Under the pieces are notes generated by a model. It was not told the origin of the DNA. It was given only the letters and a program-made list of their open reading frames with translations, and searched no databases. Below, one piece after another: positions 24,240 through 34,569 of a DNA stretch of 64,000 nucleotides (its first letter is position 1; each line of letters starts with the position of its first letter). The DNA comes from Plectrocnemia conspersa (taxonomy: Eukaryota; Arthropoda; Insecta; Trichoptera; Polycentropodidae). The DNA lies in the NCBI GenBank assembly GCA_009617715.1, contig VTFK01000085.1:1302001-1366000 (forward strand). The letters run 5' to 3'. The translations under genes and the position numbers were made by a program.

Positions 24240-25110
24240 GAGTACGCTCCGAAAAAGGATGCCGGTTTGTTATTGTGTGCGTGTACATGTATATGAGAGG
24301 GAGAAGCGATGTAGCGTGTACTTCGTTGTATTGCTTTCTCTTCTAAGGACAGTCGCTGATTCGTCAACGCTGGTATTCGTCATTAAAGTGCAGTGTGGCA
24401 CAGAAGTTCGATCTTCTCTAGTGATTTATTTTAAATAATTTTGTGTTGATATTGGTTTAACCCAGATATGCCAACTGTCCCATTAGTAGGTCACTAAACT
24501 CGTGCCATTCTTTTTTATTTATAAATGAAATTTGAAGAGAACAAAATTTCTTGGGCATATCTGGGTTAATTGATATCAAGGCTTCAAATATACACTGTAA
24601 GTTATTCGTTCTCTTACCCGTGGATTAAAATATTTTAATTATTTTTCCATTAATCCGTACGTCGTTGGTTTTTTCACACTATTCTCTGTAAGGCTTAAAA
24701 AAGTTATTATTCTTATCGTTGCGCCAATGATTTTTTTTTAATTTATTCAATGGATTCTAATGATTTAATAGAGTCGTCGAGCCATTGAACAATCTGCGAA
24801 TAATTTCTTTCCCCATTTTATACCTTTTTGCTTTTGAAGAATAGCTAAAGACTTCATTATTTTTTTGACTAGTGAAAGATTTTGAATTTTGCAAATATTT
24901 AATTAATGACATCAATGTCTTGTTTCTTTGATTATATAATATATTTTTAATTGTCCGTTGAAATTTCCAACTTAGCTCAGATGTATGTATGTTAAATAAA
25001 CATATATTTTCTTTTAAAATAAAAAAATTAAATATTCTGAGCGAAATTATTTTGAGCCACACAGTTCACGCACACAATAACAAACCGGAATCCTTATCCC
25101 GAGCGTACTC
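24240..25110. mobile_element. 871-bp inverted-repeat element, copy 1
   Basis: The ends are long terminal inverted repeats of about 43 bp. The left begins GAGTACGCTCCGAAAAAGGA and the reverse-complemented right begins GAGTACGCTCGGGATAAGGA. Both then read CCGGTTTGTTATTGTGTGCG. TA flanks both sides (24,238-24,239; 25,111-25,112), which fits a Tc1/mariner-like TA target duplication, although the TA could also belong to the terminus. An internal inverted repeat (AACCCAGATATGCC near 24,460 and GGCATATCTGGGTT near 24,555) lies in the left half. A 101-codon minus-strand open frame (24,757-25,062) is shared with copy 2 but matches no transposase I know. The superfamily is unresolved. Confidence 0.85.
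24757..25062 (-). other. Open frame of 101 codons inside the 871-bp element
   Basis: The frame starts MWLKIISLRIFNFFILKEN and ends IIRRLFNGSTTLLNH. It is rich in Lys, Asn, Ser and Ile, and I see no DDE-type motif, zinc finger or membrane domain. The equivalent frame in copy 2 (40,905-41,210) has the same length. The two differ by eight nucleotides, six of which change the protein, so the pair gives no sign of purifying selection. It is probably a chance frame or a relic of a former longer ORF. Confidence 0.3.
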
Positions 25111-25369
25111 TACAATAAAAAATCAATATTACTAATTGAATACATTTGTTATAAGCTATAGTATAATGATACTACATGTAAATTATTATAAAATTTGTTA
25201 ATTAGCAAAATAATTGTTATCAAGTTTTGCAAGTCGGAAAGTCTTCGGTGAAATAATGTCGGCTGTGATCTATCATGATGTAATTTTGTGATAATTCTGA
25301 ACTATACACTTATGTGCCTCGTTCTGGAACCTCTCGGATTTTCGGATCAGGGGCATCTCCCCCCTCCTA

Positions 25370-25530
25370 CCTCTCTCTCTCTATCTTTCCTACCAGTCTC
25401 CCTTCTGTTTAAAATTTGCATATTTTATATTGCTGATTCGAAGCAGCCCTATCGAATCGCAAATGTTGGTGGACCAATTTCACCGCTTCTTGGACACACC
25501 TACGAAATATATTTACGCCTTATAAGTAAA
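25370..25530. repeat. Dispersed repeat, copy 2 (partner at about 14,225-14,398)
   Basis: AATGTTGGTGGACCAATTTC, then ACCGCTT and ACGAAATAT...GCCTT align to the 14.3-kb copy as described there. The upstream part has a CTCTCTCTCTC run. A 105-codon plus-strand frame (25,288-25,605) crosses the repeat but has no motif and is not conserved in the other copy. Confidence 0.5.
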
Positions 25531-25689
25531 ACTGGCAAAGGCCACTTTCAGAATATATTGCAAGGGTTCTTTTCTCGAAACTTGCGCAATAATTACCCAG
25601 GATAAACTTAACAATAGAATGTAAAGCAAAGGACCACACAAAAGCCCTTATTATGTCCAAAAAAAATGATTTAACATAAATAACACGTA

Positions 25690-26260
25690 ATTACTCTCCG
25701 ATGTAAAAAAAATATTTATTTGTTTCGAAACGGGCACGGAAAACAATATATCACCGGACGACAAAAAGCACCGAAAAGTCACAATATTCCCGTTGCATCA
25801 TTGGACCTCTGAAAAATTTTTAACAACAAAAGCACGTGGACATATTTCATTGATCGAAAAGACGAGGGCAACAATTTTCTGGATGGTCGCAACATTAATG
25901 TGATTCATCAGCAAGCTTTGCCACCCTTGATACTGGTCTCCAATGAGGAGAAAGGAGAGACGGCCTGAGACGGTGAACCATTCGGTCATAGACGTTCAGT
26001 GCTAGAGAGAAAACGTCCCGGAATTCCAAACTGGAATTTCTCGAAAATAGTTTGATCGCCAACAGCATCTTTCATAGTCATATCTTAACCCTCATAAAAG
26101 ATAGGCGCTGGGATTCAAGAACTGATAATAACTAAATATCTTATTATAAATGTATCTCAAGAACCTTTTCTCAACTTTTCTGATTCAAGTTTTAGCGCCC
26201 GCCCTCCAGGGAGGCGCTGGTTTGACGGAAGCCATGAAACGGTGCTCCAGAAATAACATG
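25690..26260. other. Mixed-composition block, unassigned
   Basis: This segment has elevated GC with an imperfect inverted repeat AGCGCCCGCCCTCCAGGGAGGCGCT at about 26,196-26,220. A minus-strand frame (25,798-25,989) and its neighbours show gag-like hydrophobic and basic stretches, but nothing diagnostic. It could be an old retroelement or a regulatory block. Confidence 0.25.
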
Positions 26261-26269
26261 ACGGTAGTT

Positions 26270-27050
26270 CTCTGATTGAGTACTGTCTTGCAACTATATT
26301 AATTCGCTTAATTACTCTATATTTAGAGTAAATATTTAATCCTATACACGTGTGAATTATGAAAATTACATATTAATGCGCAATACGTGTATATATATAA
26401 TTAATTACATAGAATTTCATTAATTTGTAAAGCGTGTCTATAATAATTAATTCGTTGCTATACGAATTTATCTTTATTAAAATGAAATGAAGTGATTGAA
26501 CCCTAATATTAGCACTAACAAAGTATTTGATTATATGATTCCAAATTATAGATCCCGTTTCAATAATTAATAAGAGGACATGAATTACTGATGGATCACA
26601 TAACAAAGCCGAGGCATCTTGAAAGAGTTATAGCAGATATGTGCGTGTAGAAATATTGCCCTATTTTAATTATTGTGCAATAATATTGTATATGCTTAAT
26701 AAATTAGATAAAACAATGTTACAAAATTAGTTTGATAGTTTGAAATAAAAATAAATTTATTAGTTGTAGAAGTATAATTGATAGATTGGAATGGTTGGAT
26801 GCTTAAAATATATTAAATATGAATATTTTAGTATTTATATATAATTAAGCAAATAATATCAGTGGAGTGTTTTAATAAGTATTTAATAATAAATAAAGAT
26901 GTACATAGATTTAAATCTTGAGATAGAGAAAATTTTGGGATATTTAGATATAAGAAAACAAATACGGTCAGGGGAATAATATAATCCGCAAAAAAACAAT
27001 GCGAATTTCCTTAATGAAATAAAGACACACCTTCGTGCATTAAGAAATAA
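26270..27050. other. AT-rich stretch, no feature
   Basis: AT-rich DNA with short TATA-type repeats. No coding motif was found. Confidence 0.5.
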
Positions 27051-27052
27051 AT

Positions 27053-27108
27053 TATAGTATAAAGTATTTTTTATATTCTGTTGATTATAAAAAATACTTT
27101 ATACTATA
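27053..27108. repeat. Perfect 23-bp stem hairpin
   Basis: Arms 27,053-27,075 (TATAGTATAAAGTATTTTTTATA without its last base) and 27,086-27,108 are exact reverse complements, separated by a 10-nt loop. No TA-rich flank duplication is clear. It may be a miniature fold-back element or simply a mutation-prone inverted repeat. Confidence 0.75.
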
Positions 27109-27224
27109 CTTCAATATATTTTAAACTATACTTTTGATCCAAAAATAATTTGAAAAAAAAAATATTTTCTAAAGAAAATCATTATAACAATATTATTTCC
27201 AACAACATATATCTACTTAAAAGT

Positions 27225-27745
27225 TTATTCGAAATTCCTAGCACGTCCCACAAGAGAGGAATCAACTACGAATTTTATACGATAAATTTTACACGGCCAG
27301 AATGAATTATAACACGTATTTCGATGATAGGTATTAGGCACGCGCACGTTCGCGAATTCACCAGTTATTGGTTTTCTCATTAGTGAGGCTCCATTTGTAG
27401 TATGTGTGTGCCAAATCGGCGTGCGATTTTCGCATAGATTCATGGAGAGAATTTCGGCACTAATGTACGTAGCGGCCGTTGTGGCCGAGTCGCTTTCGTC
27501 CATTAAAATTTTCGGGTTTGAAAGCTCAATGGAACGTGTCCGTTCGACCCGTACAAAAATCGCAATCGAAACATATTTCAACCCACGGAACGTATTGTGT
27601 ACGAAATATACTCGTGCATATTTGCTGAAGGAAAAATGTCGAAAAAATCTTTTATATAATACATACATATGTACGGTATGTGTGTGTGTAAGAAGAGGTC
27701 ATACCATGCCCATTTATTTGCATTTTGAACGTATCAACTAAAGCG
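27225..27745. promoter_or_regulatory. GC-richer island with overlapping open frames on both strands
   Basis: The block spans open frames of 147 codons (minus, 27,225-27,668) and 111 codons (plus, 27,406-27,741). Neither has a recognisable domain, signal peptide or consistent amino-acid bias. Long frames on both strands at once usually reflect local GC increase. CpG-bearing sequences such as GTAGCGGCCGTTGTGGCCG suggest a constrained non-coding block. Confidence 0.35.
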
Positions 27746-27857
27746 CACAAAATGTAATTTAATTGTTCAAAATATATAATTGTTAGGTGCAAATCAAGGA
27801 CCCCTGCCTGGTCATCAATCTGAGGATTTTATTCTTAAATATCTCAAGGGAATTCAA

Positions 27858-28550
27858 CCCTTAAATGCATGATTTTTCCAAATTCAAAAAAAAGTATAAT
27901 ACATTTAGACTGAAAATGATAGCAAAAATAATTTAAAAAATATTTAGATTTATTTGTGGATTATATTATTAAAAAAATAATTGTCGTAAATATACAGCAT
28001 TATGCAGAGCGCGACCAAATATATTAAATTAAAAACATACAAAAAAAATTTACAAGTGAAAATTCTTAACGCATTCAATTTTTCTTCTTATTAAAACATA
28101 AGACCACACCACATTTTTCACACATTGTTTATGAAATTCCATTGTATTTCGGCATTTTGCTTTTGTTCCTCTTGTCAATATGGGCCAGTGTCTACAACTG
28201 CATCTTTTGTTTATTTTATGCAACTATTACAAAAAATATAAATCAAAAATAAATTAACAATGGTAGACTAACCTTTTTGAAGAATATAAATTATTTTTAT
28301 TTCGTTTTATATCCACTAGCACCAATGAAAACAAATGTTGAAATTCCTAAAAATGCACATCCAACGAATTTTTTTTAAATGGCATTATTACGCGTACAGA
28401 GACATCTATCGGAATAATTTGAAAACACATAGGCTTGGCGCTTGTTACACATATGTAACTCTATGTAATAGAGTCCCTTTATTGAATGTAGTATGAGTTA
28501 TAAGCGCTTAAATAAACTGTTACAGATTTACAACACCATGCATTTAAGGG
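27858..28550 (-). mobile_element. piggyBac-like element, internally deleted and decayed
   Basis: The termini are CCCTTAAATGCATG at the left and its exact reverse complement CATGCATTTAAGGG at the right. The right flank is TTAA (28,551-28,554) and the left flank TCAA (27,854-27,857), a one-base variant of the TTAA target duplication of piggyBac elements. On the minus strand at about 28,075-28,205, two frames read KRCSCRHWPILTRGTKAK and MCEKCGVVLCFNKKKN. These match the Cys-rich C-terminal domain of piggyBac transposases (RC..C...KC.V.LC pattern). The catalytic core is absent from the 693 bp, so the copy is a deleted remnant. Confidence 0.85.
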
Positions 28551-28679
28551 TTAATCACAACATAACTTGTAAGATTTTTTTAGGAAATAAAATCAATCGT
28601 ATTTATATTACTTAGGTACAAGTATCTGATGAAGCACTTTAAAACATGTTTTATTAAAAATAAGTCGGTTTCATTATAT

Positions 28680-29200
28680 GACCATATTCCATACTGTGTA
28701 CCTTGTATAATCACCCGGTACACAGTGCCTTTAATTTACTCGCATAATGACAAATCCTAACATATTTTAGTTTTTATTTTATATATACTGATATAATCTG
28801 TGGTCCTTCTTAAATAGATCACTTAAATCGATTATCATTTATGTTCGATAAAGAATATTGTCATTCATTTTATAATAAAATTTAAGTAGTGTCATAAAAT
28901 GACAATTTTCATTCTAAGCGGATTACCACGCACATGAATTTTCAACAGTAAATTGATTTTTTTATACAAACCTCAATAAAAACTTTTTTTTAAAATACTT
29001 TAAGATCATCGGCGAAAACATATTTAGAATTATCAATTATTAATTATTACTAATTATTATCATTATTAAACTGAAAAAATATTATTGAGCCAAGATTAGA
29101 ATCTTGAGGGATTCCCGATGTGGCAATGTATTCAGAGGACTTGTGTTGCCAATTTTTGATTGCCTATATCGAGATTTTTCGCCACAAAATTTGAAAAACA
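28680..29200 (-). pseudogene. Decayed Jockey-like LINE reverse transcriptase
   Basis: On the minus strand, SEYIATSGIPQDSNLGSIIF (29,130-29,072 region) matches the RT block ..SGVPQGSNLGPLLF. KYVFADDLKVF (about 29,024-28,992) matches the catalytic YADDLKIF box, with both Asp residues retained. Downstream in pieces are CVVIRLE*KLSFYD, SLSNIND and CTG*LYKVHSMEYG, which fit the KC.V..F.RK, KDLGV and LY..LVRS.LEYG blocks. Several frameshifts and stops make it inactive. It sits between the piggyBac-like element and the nested hAT-like pair, forming a transposon cluster. The family is Jockey or a close relative. Confidence 0.75.
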
Positions 29201-29303
29201 AATCAAATATTTCGTTACTGATCACGACAAATAAAAATCATGATGATAATCAATCAAGTATCTTTTAAGGGGTGGCCAGCCCGCGGCACGCCTTGGACAC
29301 AGT

Positions 29304-30748
29304 AAATTGGGGGACGTCAAATGGGCGATTCAAAATGGGTGAAGGACAAATGGGCGATGGTCTTTTGGGCAATACAATAATAATGCATTACAAATAAATG
29401 TAATGCAAATCATGATCTTATAATTAATTAAATAATTAACATAATTTAATACATATTAAAATATATATATACATATACGTACATACGAAAATATAAGTAA
29501 TATTTTTAAGAAAATAATTAATAGATGTAAACATTATTCGGTCTAAACCAAATATTATATACATTCATAAGATATATGTATATATTTTCTTATCATTTGT
29601 GCATATTTAATCATAAAATATCACTTAAACAGTTTGATTTTTATTATTCATAAAACACTTAGGCTTAACTCGGTAATTTTATTATAAATACCTACCTGAT
29701 AAATGTTTAAAGTGGGCCCTTACGCGATTTTTTTTTATGTTTTGAGCCTTGGAAACTACTGTAAGAACAAACTTTTGGAATTTCCAAAAATCGCATATTT
29801 TACAGTTATCTATTTTGAATTAGATAGGATAGTTATATATAAATATAATAACACAGAACTAGCGCTGATAAATGTTTATCGTGGATTTTGACCTTTACGC
29901 GATTTTTTATATTTTGAGACTTATAAATTACTGTGAGAACAATTTTTTGGAATTTTCAAAAATCGCATATTTTACCGTTATCTATTTTAAACTGGATAGG
30001 GTAGTTATATATAAATATAATAACCCAGAAATAGCGTTGATAAATGTTTATCGTGGATTTTGCCCTTAACGCGAATTTTTTTATGTTTTGAGCCTTGGAA
30101 ATTAGTGTAAGAATAAACTTTGGGAATTCACAAAATCGCATCAGTTATCATTTTTTATATATAAGTTATCTATTTTGACTAAAAACTTCGCAAAAAGTTT
30201 CGTTGCGTCTTTGAAAAGTATTTTTGTCGTGGTTTTAAAACACTTTGTCACAGTGTCATTGTGTTTTTGGTAAAAAATTCAGTACAGCAAGAAAATAAGT
30301 ATGGATCTTTTTATTCAAATGTGGGTAATATTTTATGTGTTTTATAGATAATTGTTATTAACAGATCATTATTGAGAACGACTAATTTGAGTTACCATAG
30401 TTTATATTCTTCATAAATGGATAATTCAGGAATATTAAGTCAAAAAGACAAAGAAAAATATATTTGGAATAAATATATTTATAAAAAGAATAGAGCAAAG
30501 AATTTTTATAAAAGTTTTGAGGTACAATAGAGAAAATATCATAGAATATTTACCTGATATTGCAAATAATTATAATATGAGTTAATAATTTGAAAATAAA
30601 ATTGTTTTTCATTTAATATACTTTTCGTTTTAATGTATATTTTATTAATATTTACAATAAAGCAAAGTGTGCAAGTTTTTTTTAATTTCTGCTGCCCATA
30701 TGACCGTCGCTCATATGACAGTCGCCCAATTGTCGTGTACCCCATTTT
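29304..30748. mobile_element. Inner element with repeated AATGGGCGA subterminal motifs
   Basis: The left end starts AAATTGGGGGACGTC and the reverse-complemented right end starts AAAATGGGGTACACGAC. Both are followed by serial copies of an A.TGGGCGA(C/T) motif every ~15-18 bp: three on the left and three on the right (read as GTCGCCCAAT, CGTCGCTCAT and TGCCCATATG on the plus strand). The interior is AT-rich and contains the ~170-bp tandem repeat at 29,698-30,137. No transposase is recognisable. The superfamily is unknown to me. Confidence 0.6.
29698..30140 (+). repeat. Tandem repeat, 2.6 copies of a ~170-bp unit
   Basis: Units start at GATAAATGTTT: 29,698, 29,867 and 30,039 (periods 169 and 172). 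Each contains TTACGCGATTTTT-type sequence, TTTTGAG.CTT, TTTGGAATTT.CAAAAATCGC and TAGTTATATATAAATATAAT. The last unit is partial. Within a unit, GCGATTTTT and AAAAATCGC form an inverted pair. Short open frames over the units are shadows of the repeat. Confidence 0.85.
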
Positions 30749-30959
30749 TCCGGCCTCGAGATTCATCACTCTTTTACAAAATATATTTATTTTATAATGG
30801 CCAATACACTATAGATAATTTTTAACTCTAAGAAAGTATTTATAATGTATCTAAATCTAATATGGTGATATATAATTTTATTTGTGGCCCGCAGAGTTAT
30901 GAAGCATTTCTAAAGTGGCCCGCTAGATCATTTTGGTTGACCACCCCTGGTTTAAAGCA

Positions 30960-31555
30960 TACTTATAAAGTACGATTTTGATTATTTTGGCTGTACTGAT
31001 GAAATTGACTCGGGTATTTAATTTTTTATCTTTGCTTTGTTCCCCTTTTTATGTAAGAGAGTCTCTATCGTATTTTTTCATATTATATTCGGTAAAAGTA
31101 TTAATTTTAAACGATAGGTTAAAAACAAACAAATAAAAACAGCTATCTGAGTTTACAACCATCCATCGTATATTATTGATTTGTTTTTATTCAGGCACGC
31201 ATAGTGGTCTATCCATTAATATTATTATGTAATTTTTTATATGTATTTTTTTCTGTCATTGCCGTAAAGTTGTTATGCCCTGTACATTAACAAGATTATT
31301 AATTACATTATGAAGACTTGAGGATCGAGAATGTGGTGTTTTAGTTGAAGGGCTAAAAATGTACATATACGATATGCAGACATTAATTGTAACTAAAAAT
31401 CTCTTTTAAATTCGATGTAAAAAATAAAATATGGTTAATATAAAAAGCAAATAAATTGGCAGGGGGTGTCGGGAAAATTTGCAAATAAATACAATTAAGC
31501 TTTAATTGCTGGTTACGATCCTCATTAATGGAGAAGGATGAGTAAGAATTACTTG
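30960..31555. other. AT-rich stretch, no feature
   Basis: No motif or element end was recognised. Confidence 0.5.
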
Positions 31556-31559
31556 TTAA

Positions 31560-32065
31560 TGTAATATTTTACATTTCCCACGAAAACATTGATTGATGTT
31601 GCGGTCGCCGTTTACGCGTTGCAAAATAACTAATTAGATGTTATGATCGATGCCTCCGCTTTCGGTCCCGTGAATCGGGACATTTTTACCGATTGATTCT
31701 GAATAATATGAAAATAATGTTGGGTTCAAGGGTGACGGCGTTGTCCGCTGATGGCCACCATCCATCATGGGGGGCCGCATATCAATCACCGGCCCGCTGG
31801 CCCGCATTATCAATCTCGGACATTCCTTCATATTTATTTTTGATATCCTCATTGTTGCCACACCACATACACTATTCATGTATTCGCCATTAGTCGGCGG
31901 CACAAAGGAGAAGAAGGAAAACTTCTTCTAGGGAGTTCAACGTGAAATATTTTGACAAAACTACACCCGATATCCCGATACCCACCCCCTACTGCCCTAC
32001 TGACCGTGCGATCAATCTTGTCGGATTAGCGCGATTCTTGTTCATGATATTATATACAACGCGTG
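31560..32065. promoter_or_regulatory. Large GC-rich island with homeodomain and PBC-type sites
   Basis: The block holds TAACTAATTAGATG (31,628 on), a classic homeodomain-type ATTA palindrome, and ATTGATTGATG and TATCAATCA-like sequences resembling PBC/Exd sites. A CpG- and GC-rich core follows (GGGGGGCCGCATATCAATCA, CCGGCCCGCTGGCCCGC). Open frames on both strands lack motifs. I infer a developmental enhancer-like element. Confidence 0.4.
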
Positions 32066-32069
32066 TGTC

Positions 32070-33085
32070 TTTATATCGTATTTTTTATTAAATATATCAT
32101 TATTATTTATTAATAATTTAATATCTAATAATTTAGACCATATTTTTTCCAACTGGTGATAAAACTATTATTTCGTTTTTAGATAACCAGACCATATTTT
32201 AAATACATCTTGTTTTGTCCAAAATGACTCAATATTTTACAGTATTTTTTACAAAACTAAATAAAGATGATCCACAACAAACATTCATATCTCTAATATA
32301 ATATAACGTAAAAAATACACTAAACAAATTTGTGTATTCGCTCCGATCGAAATTGCCGATTTAGAAGCCGAGCACCGTTCTAGAGCTTTTTCTGATCAAG
32401 AGCTTTTCCATGGTAAAACATACTTGAATATATTTGAATCGTTAGTTCATTGGTCTTTGGGGATTTTCCCGTGTTGCGAATTTCGAGAAAGTTATACAAA
32501 CAAGGGTCGTTTCAAATAATCCTATTTCGTTGTGCAACGATATGAAAATAGTTTTTGATATTATATACATAGACAGAGACTGGCGGGTCTAAGTAATAAA
32601 TACTATGTAGATGAGAATGATGCATAAATGAATTTATAAATTCGACATAAATAAATTTGGAAATACACGTGAGTATATTTAGTATTATTTAAATAAATTT
32701 AGATGAAAAACAATTATCTAAAGTGGTTGTATGGGCTATACAGCATGCGGCATAGGCCAGTCGTTGAAGTTTTCTTAATACTGCGCAAGCAATTTTCCCA
32801 TGTCGCCATACTTTTCGTTACGGCTTTGTTTCAATGAAATTTGTGAATGGCTTCCGCTTATAAAACTCTCATTTTAGACTATTGTACAGTAGCTATGGAA
32901 TAATATTATTATTCGTTTTACTTTTGTAATGAAAAAATCCTATTTTACTGACAAAAACATAAATAAAATTAGCAATTTTTACGAAATAAATTAATATTAA
33001 TTAAAATGCCCTAAACGACAATTTCATAATGAATTTAATAAAATTTAAAGATATCATGAAAAATGTAAATACATAAAAAAATATA
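32070..33085. other. AT-rich stretch with small GC-richer patches
   Basis: Patches at 32,335-32,400 and 32,725-32,860 are less AT-rich. No element or gene was recognised. Confidence 0.4.
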
Positions 33086-33090
33086 AATAT

Positions 33091-33935
33091 TTTATAGATA
33101 CAATTATCTTTTTATCATCTCAGTCATGATTAATAAATATAAAAAAATCGAAATATCTCAAAACTAGTCAAGCAACCCGTTCTTGCTTTCGAGTTTTTAT
33201 ATATCATATTAAGCTTTGGTGTTCACATCATATCAAAAGCTTATTTCAATGAAACGTTGAGATCTATCGAGAGAAATATCTGTGTTTTACCATCTTAATC
33301 ATGATTATTAAATATAAAAAATATTAAACTTATGTCAAGTAACTTATTCTAGCTTTGGAGCTTTTATACATCGTATTAAGACCAGGTGTCATACTGTATC
33401 AGAACCTTTTTTTTTAATCAGACAAATTATCTGGCTTTTTGTTACCTCAATCATGATTATTAAATTTAAATAAAATATAAATTAACTGCCAGAGTATATT
33501 TGTGTTTGGTTTATATTAGCTAACCTGTTTATGCCTTGGAATTTTTATATATCATATTATATTAAGTCCTTGTGTCACATATTAGCAATAGCTTTATTTT
33601 AAAATATTTAGATCTATTTAAATAAAATATCTGATTTTTGCAATTTTAATCATGATTATAAAATATGAAAAATATAAAATCAATTGTCCTAATATCTCTA
33701 AACTATGTTGATGTCAGGTAACATGTTCCTACCTTAGAGCTTTTAAACATCTTATTAAGCTCTGATGTCACACCGTATCAAACGTTTTTTTTTAATTAAA
33801 CATTGAGATACTTGCAAAATATCTAATCATTTTAAAAAAATATTAACTCAATTACTCAAATACCTCTAACCGTGATTTATTATATAGCCTATTTATGCTT
33901 TGGAGCTTTTATATATCATATATCATTCGATTTGT
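33091..33935 (+). repeat. Diverged tandem array, five units of ~150-200 bp
   Basis: The motif TCATGATTA recurs at 33,124, 33,299, 33,451 and 33,650, and degraded near 33,825. A second motif, G(A/C)TTTTATATATCATATTA or close variants, recurs at about 33,191, 33,359, 33,540, 33,737 and 33,903. The average spacing is about 175 bp. Between them lie AATATCT, AGCTTTG/CTCTGGTGTCAC and TATCA-AA-GC blocks. Divergence between units is substantial, so the array is old. No open frame is conserved. Confidence 0.85.
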
Positions 33936-34339
33936 TGAAGTCAAGCATAGAGATCCGTGCTTTTATAATAAAATTGTCGATAATGTTATTTTTAATAAAT
34001 GTATAATTCACGTTTTTTTATCCTAAATTTAGTTGTTATGCGATTTATTTTTTTATATTTCATGGTGTTTAAATTTGATATATTTTCTTTAGTTTTTAAA
34101 AAATGTATTTCAACGATTTTAGTATTTATTGCATATCGCAATTATGCAAGATTTGTACAGAAGCAGTTAACTTAACTAACATTAAATCATACATACAAAC
34201 AACTAATCAATAATATATTTATATTACCTTTAAAAATATATATTTTCAGAAACAACATGCTGTCCTTGACACTGTTTTGATAAAAATTGATAATATTTTT
34301 TATTTTCATTCTATGTTCTTCAAAGAGCGTACTTTTCTG

Positions 34340-34560
34340 AATGTTGCAAAAAAACACTTAAATATTGAAATGTACGTACCCAAAACGATATCGGCGTTTT
34401 TTGGCGATGCGAAAATTTTAACGCACAATGGGAAAAATCTCGAATTTCCCCCCGGGGGGTTTCCCGCAAGCGGCAGAGCAAATGTATTCATGTGTAAATA
34501 AGTAGTAATGAATCTTGCAAAAGAAGCCCGGGAAATGTGCGTTAAGCTCAACAAAAGTAA
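34340..34560. promoter_or_regulatory. GC-richer island with CCCCCCGGGGGG palindrome
   Basis: ATTTCCCCCCGGGGGGTTTCCC at about 34,444-34,465 holds a perfect 12-bp palindrome within a compact block of elevated GC (34,370-34,550), crossed by motif-free open frames on both strands. Candidate non-coding regulatory element. Confidence 0.35.
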
Positions 34561-34569
34561 ATCATCGTG

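Larger units (their letters stand above)
29267..30949. mobile_element. hAT-like outer element interrupted by another element
   Basis: The left end reads AAGGGGTGGCCAGCCCGCGG. The right end, reverse complemented, reads CAGGGGTGGTCAACCAAAAT and continues with GCGGGCC segments. This is the CAGGGGTGG...GCGGCC terminus style common in animal hAT elements. Only about 37 bp of the left arm and about 200 bp of the right arm remain; the middle is occupied by a second element (29,304-30,748). No exact 8-bp target duplication is visible. Confidence 0.55.

Noticed and set aside
25690..26260. Possible retrotransposon gag gene
   Set aside because: Translations give only vaguely gag-like composition with no zinc knuckle, protease or RT nearby.
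27225..27668. 147-codon minus-strand ORF
   Set aside because: A 111-codon frame lies on the opposite strand over the same GC-richer block; neither has motifs or consistent coding bias.
29703..30141. Three short ORFs that look like a repeated small protein
   Set aside because: They are the same frame in successive units of the ~170-bp tandem repeat; the unit has no other coding sign.
33091..33935. Regularly spaced repeats reminiscent of a CRISPR array
   Set aside because: Units are ~175 bp, diverged throughout, without short identical repeats and unique spacers; the genome is eukaryotic.
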